The notes under the pieces: model-generated | Seen by the model: only the letters and a program-made list of their open reading frames with translations | The model's database searches: none | What the model was told of the DNA's origin: nothing | Translations under genes and position numbers: made by a program | NCBI RefSeq assembly: GCF_014873765.1 | Contig: NZ_JADBGG010000025.1 | Span: 1 to 64,000, forward strand | Direction of reading: 5' to 3' | Length of the DNA stretch: 64,000 nucleotides | Origin: Desulfomicrobium macestii | GTDB lineage: Bacteria; Desulfobacterota; Desulfovibrionia; Desulfovibrionales; Desulfomicrobiaceae | Shown here: positions 1-7,520 of the stretch, piece after piece | Position numbering within the stretch: the first letter of the stretch is position 1 | How the letters are laid out: the number at the start of each line of letters is the position of its first letter

Positions 1-200
1 CCGGAGTTGGCTGCATTGGTCGGGGCAAGCACGCCGGCCGCGAAAATCAGCTTGTTTTCGGCGGAAAGCGGGTGACAGTTTGCCGGGACTTCCTTGTTGA
101 CCACTCTTGAGGTCAGGGCGCGACCTCCAAGACCGGCCAGCTCGCCGAGTTCTTCAAACTTGAAGCTTTTGGTTCTGGTATTGATGCGTAGGATTTTCAT
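1..200 (-). CDS. Aldehyde:ferredoxin oxidoreductase, N-terminal fragment (cut by window edge)
   Basis: The first 66 residues start MKILRINTRTKSF and contain the glycine-rich LAGLGGRALTS stretch and the CHPLSAENKL segment, which are typical of the N-terminal domain of tungsten aldehyde:ferredoxin oxidoreductases. That domain helps bind the bis-pterin cofactor. The ATG at 198-200 is preceded by a good AAGGAG site. Family knowledge: these enzymes oxidise aldehydes to carboxylic acids with ferredoxin as acceptor. Inference: lying beside ethanol dehydrogenase genes, it probably removes acetaldehyde during ethanol oxidation. The iron-sulfur and catalytic regions are outside the window, so subtype and intactness cannot be judged. 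Confidence 0.85.
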   Translation of the reverse strand, partial: MKILRINTRTKSFKFEELGELAGLGGRALTSRVVNKEVPANCHPLSAENKLIFAAGVLAPTNAANS

Positions 201-274
201 GAAGACTCCTTGATCAGCAAATCGGGTAAGAAGTTTGTGAAAGGCACAGGATCATGCCTCTCAAGACATAAAGC

Positions 275-321
275 AAAAAAAAGGGCAGGGTTGGGAGGAA
301 TGCCACCTCTCAACCCTGCCC
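275..321 (-). terminator. Rho-independent terminator (possible attenuator) upstream of the aldehyde oxidoreductase
   Basis: Read on the minus strand, an 11-bp stem GGGCAGGGTTG / CAACCCTGCCC is followed by an eight-T run. It lies after the small ORF at 404-556 and about 75 bp before the oxidoreductase start, so it either ends the upstream transcript or attenuates transcription into the oxidoreductase. An upstream CTGCC could pair with the GGCAG of the stem, but this is only suggestive. Confidence 0.8.
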
Positions 322-403
322 CAGTTACTGGCATCATACAATTACGGCAGTCTCACGCTTCGGGTCCGGATCAGGGTGACCCGGCTTGCACACACTTCAC
401 GCT

Positions 404-556
404 TCAAAGCCGCGAACCCGCGCACCACGTTTCGTCGAATCTGGCCGTTTCCAGAAAATCTTCATCGCGCACCGTGGCCCCGACCTCATCGCGCTCAAGG
501 CCGACTTTCCAATCAACCTCTTCCAGGGAAAGCAGCGAAGCATCGTCAAACCACAT
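404..556 (-). CDS. Small hypothetical protein (50 aa) between adh and the aldehyde oxidoreductase
   Basis: A 50-residue acidic ORF (begins MWFDDASLLSLEEVDW, ends ETWCAGSRL) starts at an ATG with a strong GGAGGT site six bases upstream. It lies between the adh terminator and the next terminator, in the same orientation as both neighbours. No motif or signal peptide is recognised and it contains a single Cys. The good ribosome site and its position argue that it may be real; its short length and lack of recognisable family argue for caution. It could have a role linked to the neighbouring alcohol/aldehyde enzymes, but nothing in the sequence shows one. Confidence 0.4.
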   Translation of the reverse strand: MWFDDASLLSLEEVDWKVGLERDEVGATVRDEDFLETARFDETWCAGSRL

Positions 557-574
557 GCGGACCTCCGGTTTCTG

Positions 575-605
575 AAAAAAAAAGCGCGCCGGTTGGCCGG
601 CGCGC
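575..605 (-). terminator. Rho-independent terminator of adh
   Basis: On the minus strand a 9-bp perfect stem GCGCGCCGG / CCGGCGCGC with a 4-nt loop is followed by nine T. It starts about 10 bp after the adh stop codon. Confidence 0.9.
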
Positions 606-614
606 AATGATTAA

Positions 615-1796
615 TTACAGGGCAGCCTCGTAAATGCGGGCTACATCGGCGTCTTTCAGGCAGACGGGATTGGTGAAACCGCAAGCATCTTTCTGAGCGT
701 TGCCGGTCATGATGGCGATGTCTTCCTTCTTGACGTCCTTGCCATAACGCTTGCCCAGCTCGATCAGGCCGGAAGGAATGCCGACGTCGGTGGACAGCTG
801 CTTGATGGCGTCAAGAGCCTTTTCCGCACCAGCACGCAGGGACATGCCTTCAACATTCTCGCCCAGGAACTTGGCCATGTCGACAAAGCGCTCGAGCTTG
901 GCGTTCAGGTTGGCGCGCTCAACGTGGGGCAGCAGGATGGCGTTACATTCACCATGGGGCAGATCGTAGAAGCCGCCCAACTGGTGAGCCATGGCGTGAA
1001 CGTGACCAAGGCTGGCGTTGTTGAAAGCCATGCCGGCCAGATACTGTGCGAAACACATACCTTCGCGGGCTTCGATGTCCTTGCCGTTGGCAACGGCTTT
1101 GCGCAGGTACTTGGCGATCAGTTCGATGGCCTTCTGTGCGCAGGCGTCGGTCATGGGGGTAGCGATGGTGGAAACATAGGCTTCCACGGCGTGGGTCAGG
1201 GCGTCCATGCCGGTGGCTGCGGTCAGCGCCGGGGGCATGCCGACCATCAGCATCGGATCGTCGATGGCGATACCGGGGGTGACGCGCCAATCAACGATGG
1301 CCATCTTAACCTTGCGGGAAGTATCGGTGATGATACAGAAACGGGTCATTTCAGAAGCGGTGCCGGCGGTGGTGTTCACGGCCAGATATGGAGGCATGGG
1401 CTTGGTGGACTTGTCCACGCCTTCGAAGTCATGAATCTTGCCGCCGTTGGCGACAACAAGGCCGATACCCTTGCCGCAGTCATGCGAGCTGCCGCCGCCC
1501 AGGGAAATCAGGGAATCGCATTTGGTTTTCTTGTACACGTCGACACCGGCGTGAACGTTGTTGTCGGTGGGGTTCGGAATGGTTTCGTCGTATACTTCAT
1601 ACTTCATTCCGGCGGCGTCCAACAGGTCGGTGATCTGCTTGGTCAGACCGCAGCCAGTGATGCCCTTGTCGGTAACTACCAGGGGCTTGCTGCCGCCCAG
1701 AGCCTTGATTTTCTCAGGAATCTGCTTGGAAGCACCAATACCGATCAGAGTAACGCTGGGAATGAAAAATCCATACACCATTTCTTGAACAGCCAT
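615..1796 (-). CDS. adh: Iron-containing alcohol dehydrogenase
   Basis: A full-length 393-aa group III (iron-activated) alcohol dehydrogenase of the AdhB/FucO type. It oxidises primary alcohols such as ethanol to aldehydes with NAD+ in the cytoplasm. Visible family marks are the GGGSSHDCGKG dinucleotide-binding turn, the DALTHAVEAY metal segment and the HAMAHQLGGFYDLPHG stretch, which carries the metal-binding histidines. The ATG at 1794-1796 has a GAGGT site upstream. The gene is followed by its own terminator and preceded by a sigma-54 type promoter candidate at 1867-1882. Inference: with the aldehyde oxidoreductase downstream it gives an ethanol-to-acetate route. The true substrate cannot be read from the sequence. 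Confidence 0.93.
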   Translation of the reverse strand: MAVQEMVYGFFIPSVTLIGIGASKQIPEKIKALGGSKPLVVTDKGITGCGLTKQITDLLDAAGMKYEVYDETIPNPTDNNVHAGVDVYKKTKCDSLISLGGGSSHDCGKGIGLVVANGGKIHDFEGVDKSTKPMPPYLAVNTTAGTASEMTRFCIITDTSRKVKMAIVDWRVTPGIAIDDPMLMVGMPPALTAATGMDALTHAVEAYVSTIATPMTDACAQKAIELIAKYLRKAVANGKDIEAREGMCFAQYLAGMAFNNASLGHVHAMAHQLGGFYDLPHGECNAILLPHVERANLNAKLERFVDMAKFLGENVEGMSLRAGAEKALDAIKQLSTDVGIPSGLIELGKRYGKDVKKEDIAIMTGNAQKDACGFTNPVCLKDADVARIYEAAL

Positions 1797-1866
1797 GATT
1801 GCACCTCGCTAAAGATTGTTTGACTCGAATAGAATCCACTCAATTAACTCTCGTGATTCCCCATAA

Positions 1867-1882
1867 GGCAAGAATGAGGCCA
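1867..1882 (-). promoter_or_regulatory. Candidate sigma-54 (-24/-12) promoter for adh
   Basis: On the minus strand the 16-mer TGGCCTCATTCTTGCC has GG and GC separated by exactly 10 bases and a perfect TTGC element, close to the TGGCACG-N4-TTGC consensus. The predicted start is near 1856, giving a leader of about 60 nt before the adh ATG. Initiation at such promoters needs an NtrC-type activator, and one is encoded at 4660-6036. Confidence 0.65.
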
Positions 1883-2044
1883 GACTGCTCGAAAACGTGA
1901 AAAATCCTTGCTTTTACACTGTAACATACCGAAATAAAATACCATAGCCAATTCACTCTACCCCTGAATGAAAGGCGACCGGCAATATGTTTTCAAAGCC
2001 CATCCCGTTTTGTATCACTTTGATCCTGGCCTTTATAGACAAGT

Positions 2045-2061
2045 TGAGTCAAAATGACTCA
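2045..2061. promoter_or_regulatory. Perfect 17-bp palindrome, candidate activator binding site
   Basis: TGAGTCA-AAA-TGACTCA is a perfect inverted repeat with 7-bp arms. It lies about 165 bp from each of the two divergent sigma-54 promoter candidates, the usual place for an enhancer-type activator site. Inference: it is the operator of the NtrC-type regulator encoded in the downstream operon. Confidence 0.55.
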
Positions 2062-2209
2062 TTGTGCCTCCCCGCCCCAAAAAAGCACCTTTGCCAGTCC
2101 TCTCAATGTTGGGTAGCATGGCCGAAATCGACCATATTATTCTTATTATTTTCAACGCCTTGAAGATATTCATCAAAGAAACGGCGTATGCCGGACAAGC
2201 CGGGACAAG

Positions 2210-2225
2210 CGGTCGTGTTCTTGCA
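2210..2225 (+). promoter_or_regulatory. Candidate sigma-54 (-24/-12) promoter for the ercA-kinase-regulator operon
   Basis: The 16-mer CGGTCGTGTTCTTGCA has GG and GC spaced by exactly 10 bases and a perfect TTGCA. The -24 half is weaker beyond GG. It shares the TTCTTGC core with the adh promoter candidate. The predicted start near 2236 leaves a leader of about 60 nt before the chosen start codon at 2295. Confidence 0.6.
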
Positions 2226-2294
2226 CTCTAAATGAAACAGACCAGTCGAGCCCAATCCCGGAACTCAAAGACAAACCCGTCGCGAGGAAAAGAC

Positions 2295-3437
2295 ATGGAT
2301 ATAAGAAAATTCTCTCTGCCAGAAATAATTTTCGGACATGGCAGCATGGAATATACAGGATCGTACGCTTTGCAGCTCGGCGCCAAGAAAGTCTTTGTGG
2401 TCAGCGATCCGGGTCTCGAGCGCAGCGGCTGGGTCGGCAAGCTCATCGAAGTTCTTGAGGCCTCGGCCTTGAAGTGGGTTTACTACTCGAACGTGAGCTC
2501 CAATCCGCGTGACTATGAAGTGCATCTGGGTGCGGATCTGTACAAGGCCGAAGGCGCGGACGTGGTCATCGGCCTTGGCGGAGGCAGCCCGCTGGACATG
2601 GCCAAGGGTGTGGCCACCGTGGCCAGCAACGGCGGGATAATCCAGGACTACGAAGGCGCGAACCTGATCATCAGGCCGCTTCCGCCCATGATCTTCCTGC
2701 CGTCCACGGCCGGAAGCGGCTCGGACATTTCCCAATTCGCCATCATCACCGATGTGGCGCGCAAGGTGAAAATGTCGCTCATCAGCCGCTCCCTGACGCC
2801 CAACGTATCCATCATCGATCCGGAAATGCTCTCCACCGCCGGCGACGACCTCATCGTGACCTCAGCCGTGGACGCACTGTCCCACGCCGTGGAATCCTAC
2901 GTCTCGCTCATCGCCCACACGCTGACCGAGACCCAGGCCGTAAAAGCCATGCACCTCATTCTGGACAATTTGAAACCAGCTCTCAAAACCCGCGATCCCC
3001 TCGCCATGGAAAACCTGTCCATGGCGGCGGTTGCCGCAGGAATGAGCTTCAGCAACGCCAGTCTTGGGGCCTGCCATGCCATTGCCCACTCTCTTGGCGG
3101 ATTTTTCGATACCACGCACGGAATGGTCCACCCGGTGCTCCTCCCTGCGGTCATGAGCTACAACCTGCCTGCCTGCGAGGCAAAGATGGCCACCATCGGA
3201 GAAATTGTCCTCGGCAAACGCCTGTCGTCATCCCTGCAAACAGCCGAGGGCGGCATCAAACGTCTCAAGGAGATTTTTCTGGAACTCGGCACCGCGGTTC
3301 ATTTTCGCGAAATTGTGGATGACGAGACCGCCTTCCCCCAGATCTGTGAAATGGCCACCAAGGACGCATGCCTGCTGACCAACCCTCGCCCGGCCACGGC
3401 CGAGGAATTGCTGCGCATCTGCCAGGAGGTCTGGTGA
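2295..3437 (+). CDS. ercA: ErcA-like iron-containing alcohol dehydrogenase (possible regulatory role)
   Basis: A 380-aa iron-type alcohol dehydrogenase with the GGGSPLDMAKG nucleotide-binding turn, the DALSHAVESYVS segment and the CHAIAHSLGGFFDTTHG metal-site region. I chose the ATG at 2295 over the in-frame ATG at 2232. It has a GAGG site 7 bp upstream, gives the usual family N-terminus (MDIRKFSLPEIIFG), and the upstream ATG lies before the predicted transcription start. The stop overlaps the start of a sensor kinase by one base. Family knowledge: ErcA proteins are ADH paralogues found beside sensor kinases and implicated in control of ethanol oxidation in Pseudomonas. Inference: this copy may report alcohol or aldehyde status to the kinase; it may equally be a second active dehydrogenase. 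Confidence 0.85.
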   Translation: MDIRKFSLPEIIFGHGSMEYTGSYALQLGAKKVFVVSDPGLERSGWVGKLIEVLEASALKWVYYSNVSSNPRDYEVHLGADLYKAEGADVVIGLGGGSPLDMAKGVATVASNGGIIQDYEGANLIIRPLPPMIFLPSTAGSGSDISQFAIITDVARKVKMSLISRSLTPNVSIIDPEMLSTAGDDLIVTSAVDALSHAVESYVSLIAHTLTETQAVKAMHLILDNLKPALKTRDPLAMENLSMAAVAAGMSFSNASLGACHAIAHSLGGFFDTTHGMVHPVLLPAVMSYNLPACEAKMATIGEIVLGKRLSSSLQTAEGGIKRLKEIFLELGTAVHFREIVDDETAFPQICEMATKDACLLTNPRPATAEELLRICQEVW

Positions 3438-4663
3438 TGGGTAAGACCACGCTCAGCGACATCGTCGGGCCGGAATATACCAAGCTCGGTTTTTTCCGCG
3501 AAGTGCAGGAAAAAATGGGAGAGCTTGAGACATATAATGCGGAGCTTGAACGGAAAAAACAGGAAATCCAGGACATCCTGAACGGAATCATGGATCTTTT
3601 GGCGGTGGTCTCGCCGGATTACCGCATTGTCTACGTGAACAAGGTGTTCAACGACTATTTTGATATCCCCCACCCAGAAGGGCTCTTCTGCTATCAGGTT
3701 TTCCGGGGCGGCTCCGAGCCCTGCCAGATCTGCCCCCTGCGCACGGCCCTGCAAACCGGCAAGCCCGACCGGGCCTCATATATCGACCACCGACCGGACC
3801 GCAGCCTGCACTTCGAGGTCGTGGCCTCGCCCATGTTCGACGACAAGAGCCAGGTTCGCACGGTCCTGGTCTCAAAACGCGACGTGACCATGGAAAAAGA
3901 ATATCAGGCCAAATACTATCAGGCCGAAAAAATGGCCACCATCGGCCTTCTGGCGGCGGGCGTGGCGCATGAGATCAACAATCCCCTGGCGGCCATCAGC
4001 GGCTTCTCCGAGGCATTGAAACGCCGCCTGCCCTACCTTGGGACCCTTCTGGACAAGGAAACGGAACAGGGCATCCTGGAGGATTTCACGGACTATACGA
4101 CCACCATCCTCGAAGAATGCAACCGCTGCCGGGACATTGTCGGCAACCTGCTCTCGTTCAGCAGCCAGAAAACATGCAAATTCAATACAATAGACCTAAA
4201 CTCTCTGGTCACGGGGTCCCTCAAGATTCTGCATCACCAGATCAAGTTGCATCCGGGCATAACCCTGCATCAGGATCTGTGCCCCGAACCCGTGACCATC
4301 CGGGGCGCCCAGGGCGAACTCAAGCAGGTCCTTTTGAACCTTGTGCTGAACGCCATGGACGCCATCGACGCCAAGGGAACCATCACCATCCGCACCAGCA
4401 TGGACAACGCGGAACGCGCGGCGCTCATTGTCGAGGATACCGGACAGGGCATCCCCCCCGAAACCCTGGACAAGCTTTTCATCCCCTTTTTCACAACCAA
4501 GACCAAAGGGCACAGCATCGGCATCGGCCTGTCCATCTGCTACAACATCATTAAAATGCACGGCGGGGAAATCCACGTCTGCAGCGAACCCGGCAAGGGT
4601 TCCGCCTTCCGGGTCATGCTCCCGACCGGATTTTCAGCAAACAACAAGGAAATGACTACATGA
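3437..4663 (+). CDS. PAS-domain sensor histidine kinase (ErcS-like partner)
   Basis: A 408-aa kinase with no membrane segment. It has a short coiled coil (residues about 20-48), a PAS domain (about 45-155), a HisKA domain with phospho-acceptor His178 in AAGVAHEINNPLA, and a HATPase domain with the DTGQGIP and GIGLSI boxes. The PAS domain has three cysteines, Cys85, Cys96 and Cys99 (CYQVF...PCQIC), which could bind a metal or act as a redox switch. Start: ATG at 3437 overlapping the ercA TGA, with AGGAGGT upstream; longer in-frame starts would lie inside ercA. Its stop overlaps the next gene in an ATGA. Inference: it senses a cytoplasmic signal linked to alcohol oxidation and phosphorylates the downstream regulator. 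Confidence 0.9.
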   Translation: MGKTTLSDIVGPEYTKLGFFREVQEKMGELETYNAELERKKQEIQDILNGIMDLLAVVSPDYRIVYVNKVFNDYFDIPHPEGLFCYQVFRGGSEPCQICPLRTALQTGKPDRASYIDHRPDRSLHFEVVASPMFDDKSQVRTVLVSKRDVTMEKEYQAKYYQAEKMATIGLLAAGVAHEINNPLAAISGFSEALKRRLPYLGTLLDKETEQGILEDFTDYTTTILEECNRCRDIVGNLLSFSSQKTCKFNTIDLNSLVTGSLKILHHQIKLHPGITLHQDLCPEPVTIRGAQGELKQVLLNLVLNAMDAIDAKGTITIRTSMDNAERAALIVEDTGQGIPPETLDKLFIPFFTTKTKGHSIGIGLSICYNIIKMHGGEIHVCSEPGKGSAFRVMLPTGFSANNKEMTT

Positions 4664-6036
4664 GCATCTTCAATTCCATTGAAATACTCGTCGTGGATGA
4701 CGAGTCCAATATACGCAAGCTCTTCTCCCGCGAACTGGCCTCGCCCGGCCGCACCATCCACACCGTGGGCAGCGCCAAGGAGGCTTTCGAGCACCTGCAC
4801 AAACATTATTACGACATCATCATTCTCGATATACGCCTGCCCGACGCCAACGGCCTTGAACTGATGACCAAGCTGCTTGAGACCGTGCCCAACGTGGCCA
4901 TCATCCTCATCACCGGCTACGCCGACGTGGACAACGCCGTGGAGGCCATGAAGAACGGGGCTTACGACTACATCACCAAGCCCTTCTCTCTGGATCGCAT
5001 GGAGCAGGTCATCGAGAAGGCCTACCAGCGAGTCCGCCTTCAGAGAGAAAATGAGCTCCTGCGCCACAATTCAGAGCACAAGTCCATGCCCAAATTCATA
5101 GGGCACTCCAAATCCGTGCAGCAGGTCCGCTATCTCATCGAAAAAGCCGCGCCCACGGATGTGCCGGTCCTTCTGACCGGGGAAAGCGGCACGGGCAAGA
5201 ACGTGGCCGCCGCCGCCCTGCACGCCAAAAGCAAACGCGCGGGACAGCCGCTCATCATCAAAAACTGCGGCACCTTCGACAAGGAATTGCTCAGAAGCGA
5301 ACTATTCGGATACTGCAAGGGCGCCTTCACCGGAGCGGAGCGCAGCCATGACGGCCTCCTGTCCCTGGCCCACAAAGCCACCCTCTTTTTCGACGAAGTC
5401 GGGGAACTGACCCTGGAGTTGCAGGGCGCCCTCCTGCGCGTGCTTGAAACCCAGCATTTCAGGCGTGTGGGAGACAAGGAGGAGCGTTGCGTGGATGTAC
5501 GCTTCGTCTTTGCCACCAACAAGGACCTGGCCAAGGAAGTCGAGATGGGACGCTTTCATGACGCCTTCTACCACCGCATCAACGTCTTCAACATAGAGCT
5601 GCCGCCGCTGCGTGAACGGCGCGAGGACATCCCGGCCCTGGTCGAGTACTTTCTCATGTCACTGGCCAAGGATGGGCAGGAGTACAAGATCTCGCCCCGG
5701 GCCATGCAGCAGCTCATGGACAATCCCTGGCCCGGCAATGTGCGCGAACTCAAGAACATCATCGAGCGGGGCATGATCCTGGCCGAGAACAACATCATAA
5801 ATGTCCAGGCCCTGCCATTCTGCCAAAAGAGCTGCCAGAATCCGCGTGAAAAAGGATTTTCAACCCTTGAGGAGCTGGAACGTTCACATATCAGCATGGT
5901 CATGCATGCCGTGCAGGGCAACAAGTCCCGCGCGGCCCAGGTACTGGGTATCGGACGCAAGACCCTTTACAGAAAGCTCGAAGAGTACAGGCTGACCGAA
6001 GTGGGCCTGCAGAACGCCAATTTTCTGAGCAAATAG
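4660..6036 (+). CDS. NtrC-family sigma-54-dependent response regulator
   Basis: 458 aa with the full NtrC layout. The receiver has the acidic pair D13/D14, phospho-acceptor D57 and the TKPF lysine. The AAA+ domain has Walker A GESGTGK (174-180), the sigma-54 contact loop GAFTGA (221-226) and Walker B FFDEVGE (243-249). A C-terminal Fis-type helix-turn-helix (SRAAQVLGIGRKTLYRKLEEY region) completes it. All the functional residues expected for phosphorylation-dependent activation of sigma-54 RNA polymerase are present. It is translationally coupled to the kinase by a 4-bp overlap. Inference: it activates the two sigma-54 promoter candidates at 1867-1882 and 2210-2225 through the 2045-2061 palindrome, so it would autoregulate its own operon and the divergent adh. 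Confidence 0.93.
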   Translation: MSIFNSIEILVVDDESNIRKLFSRELASPGRTIHTVGSAKEAFEHLHKHYYDIIILDIRLPDANGLELMTKLLETVPNVAIILITGYADVDNAVEAMKNGAYDYITKPFSLDRMEQVIEKAYQRVRLQRENELLRHNSEHKSMPKFIGHSKSVQQVRYLIEKAAPTDVPVLLTGESGTGKNVAAAALHAKSKRAGQPLIIKNCGTFDKELLRSELFGYCKGAFTGAERSHDGLLSLAHKATLFFDEVGELTLELQGALLRVLETQHFRRVGDKEERCVDVRFVFATNKDLAKEVEMGRFHDAFYHRINVFNIELPPLRERREDIPALVEYFLMSLAKDGQEYKISPRAMQQLMDNPWPGNVRELKNIIERGMILAENNIINVQALPFCQKSCQNPREKGFSTLEELERSHISMVMHAVQGNKSRAAQVLGIGRKTLYRKLEEYRLTEVGLQNANFLSK

Positions 6037-6255
6037 CGGGGTGGATCTTTTTGACACGGTCTAAAAACGCATTACCGAATCAGGGGCGCCGACAGGGCCC
6101 CCGAGAAACACCGGTAAATCATGGTGCGCAATAACCGCTTATGGCTGTTGTGTTTTTTCCCGTCATCCTCTAGCCTGGGGCGGATCGTAAATTGCGCCGC
6201 GTCCGGGCTGGCCCGTGCCTGACCGTGCGACGGCAAAAAACTCCAGGATTCGCCA

Positions 6256-7383
6256 ATGCCAACGGTATTTTTCTTTTGCGACGCCACAGGGCGCGTCGTC
6301 GAAGCGCACGCAGGGGAATTCGAGGAATGGGACCTTTCTCCCGGCACATCCCTGTGCAACGCCTTGGGCATTGACTGCCCGAACGGAGAACTTCTGAAGG
6401 CCCGCCTTTCCCCAGGCACCACACACACTCTGACCGGACCATCGGGACAGCCCATAAGCCTGCGGATCATGCCCCTGCCCAAAAGCCTTGCCCCCGAGGG
6501 AGGATTCCTCGCCACCGTAAGAATCTCCTCGCAGCTCGGCATCCTCGCCACGGACAATCCCGAACCCTCGGCCGCCACGCTGGATTATGCCGTGTTCAAC
6601 GCCGTGTTCAACGACGCACGTGACGCGATCCTGCTCACGGATGAACAATTCCGCATCCTTGCCGCCAACCGCAAAGCCCACTCCCTGTACGCCGAAGGAG
6701 AAGAACCACTGGCCGGCGCCACGTTCAAACGCATCCTGCGCGCCGTGGACGAAGCGCGAGTCCTGGCCTCGGCCAGATCCCTGAAAAACGGGGCCTCGTG
6801 GCGTGGCACTCTCACGACCTTGAGGCCGGACGGCCAGGAAACACCGGTCAAGCTGGGCGTTCGATGCCTGAGCGTGGGCGAAGTGCGGCTGTTCCAATTC
6901 ATGATGCGCGACCTGCGCGGACGCATCGCCCTTGAACGCGACCTGGCCCAGAGCCGACTGGCGGTCGCGGACATGAACACGGCCCTGAAGCAGGTTCTGC
7001 GCAATGTGGAAGAAGAACGCCAGGAGCTCAAGGACGAACTTGTGCAGCAGGTCCGTGAAGAAGTTCTGCCAACGGTGGAACGGATCGCCCTGGAAGACTC
7101 GCCTCTGGTACGCCAGGCCTACAGATCCGCCCTGGAGGAAAAGATCGCGGACATGGGCGTAACCACCCCCGAATCGGCCAATCTCTTTGCCAGACTCACT
7201 CCCCGCGAAATGGACATCTGCCGTCTCATCCAGCAGAGTTGGCAAGGCCGGGCCATCGCCGAGGAACTCGGCATCTCCTTTGAAACCCTGCAGACACACC
7301 GCAAGAACATCCGCCGCAAGCTCGGGCTCAAGGGCGGCCCGATTTCCCTTTCCGCCTTTGTGCAACAGCATCCTCCATTCTGA
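6256..7383 (+). CDS. PAS and LuxR-type HTH transcriptional regulator
   Basis: 375 aa. The N-terminal about 110 residues have no clear family. A PAS-like sensory segment follows (about residues 112-235, from FNAVFNDARDAILLTDEQFRI), then a charged coiled coil (about 235-290) and a C-terminal LuxR/FixJ-type helix-turn-helix (LTPREMDICRLIQQ... EELGISFETLQTHRKNIRRKLG). There is no receiver Asp motif and no membrane segment, so it is a one-component or kinase-independent regulator. The ATG at 6256 has AGGA seven bases upstream. It stands alone, about 220 bp after the NtrC gene and 137 bp before proV, in the same direction. Inference: it may sense a small cytoplasmic ligand; control of proVWX is possible from position only. 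Confidence 0.8.
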   Translation: MPTVFFFCDATGRVVEAHAGEFEEWDLSPGTSLCNALGIDCPNGELLKARLSPGTTHTLTGPSGQPISLRIMPLPKSLAPEGGFLATVRISSQLGILATDNPEPSAATLDYAVFNAVFNDARDAILLTDEQFRILAANRKAHSLYAEGEEPLAGATFKRILRAVDEARVLASARSLKNGASWRGTLTTLRPDGQETPVKLGVRCLSVGEVRLFQFMMRDLRGRIALERDLAQSRLAVADMNTALKQVLRNVEEERQELKDELVQQVREEVLPTVERIALEDSPLVRQAYRSALEEKIADMGVTTPESANLFARLTPREMDICRLIQQSWQGRAIAEELGISFETLQTHRKNIRRKLGLKGGPISLSAFVQQHPPF

Positions 7384-7520
7384 TCTGTCGGGTACTCGCC
7401 CATACCCGATACGTCCCCGCTCCCTCCCCTTGATCTCTCGCGCTTTTCCCCTAGTCTATCCAATGCTGCAAAAAGGCGCGCAAGAAAGCGCGCTTCGTTA
7501 ACTTGAGCCAAGGAGACTTA

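Noticed and set aside
201-403. Molybdenum/tungsten cofactor riboswitch upstream of the aldehyde oxidoreductase
   Set aside because: A terminator and one possible alternative pairing are visible, but I cannot recognise the conserved riboswitch core; kept only as a possible attenuator.
924-1823. 299-codon open frame antisense to adh
   Set aside because: It is Gly/Val/His-rich with no family signature and exactly mirrors the well-supported ADH gene; GC-rich third positions keep the antisense frame open.
2232-2294. Longer N-terminus for the ErcA-like ADH from ATG 2232
   Set aside because: The extra 21 residues are basic and non-family-like, and that ATG precedes the predicted transcription start; ATG 2295 has a proper ribosome site.
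6037-6110. Terminator after the NtrC-type regulator
   Set aside because: A GGGGC/GCCCC pairing near 6081-6102 is weak and has no T run.
7430-7457. Sigma-70 promoter for proVWX (TTGATC-N16-TAGTCT)
   Set aside because: Weak in the -10 element and spacing; too little to list as a feature.
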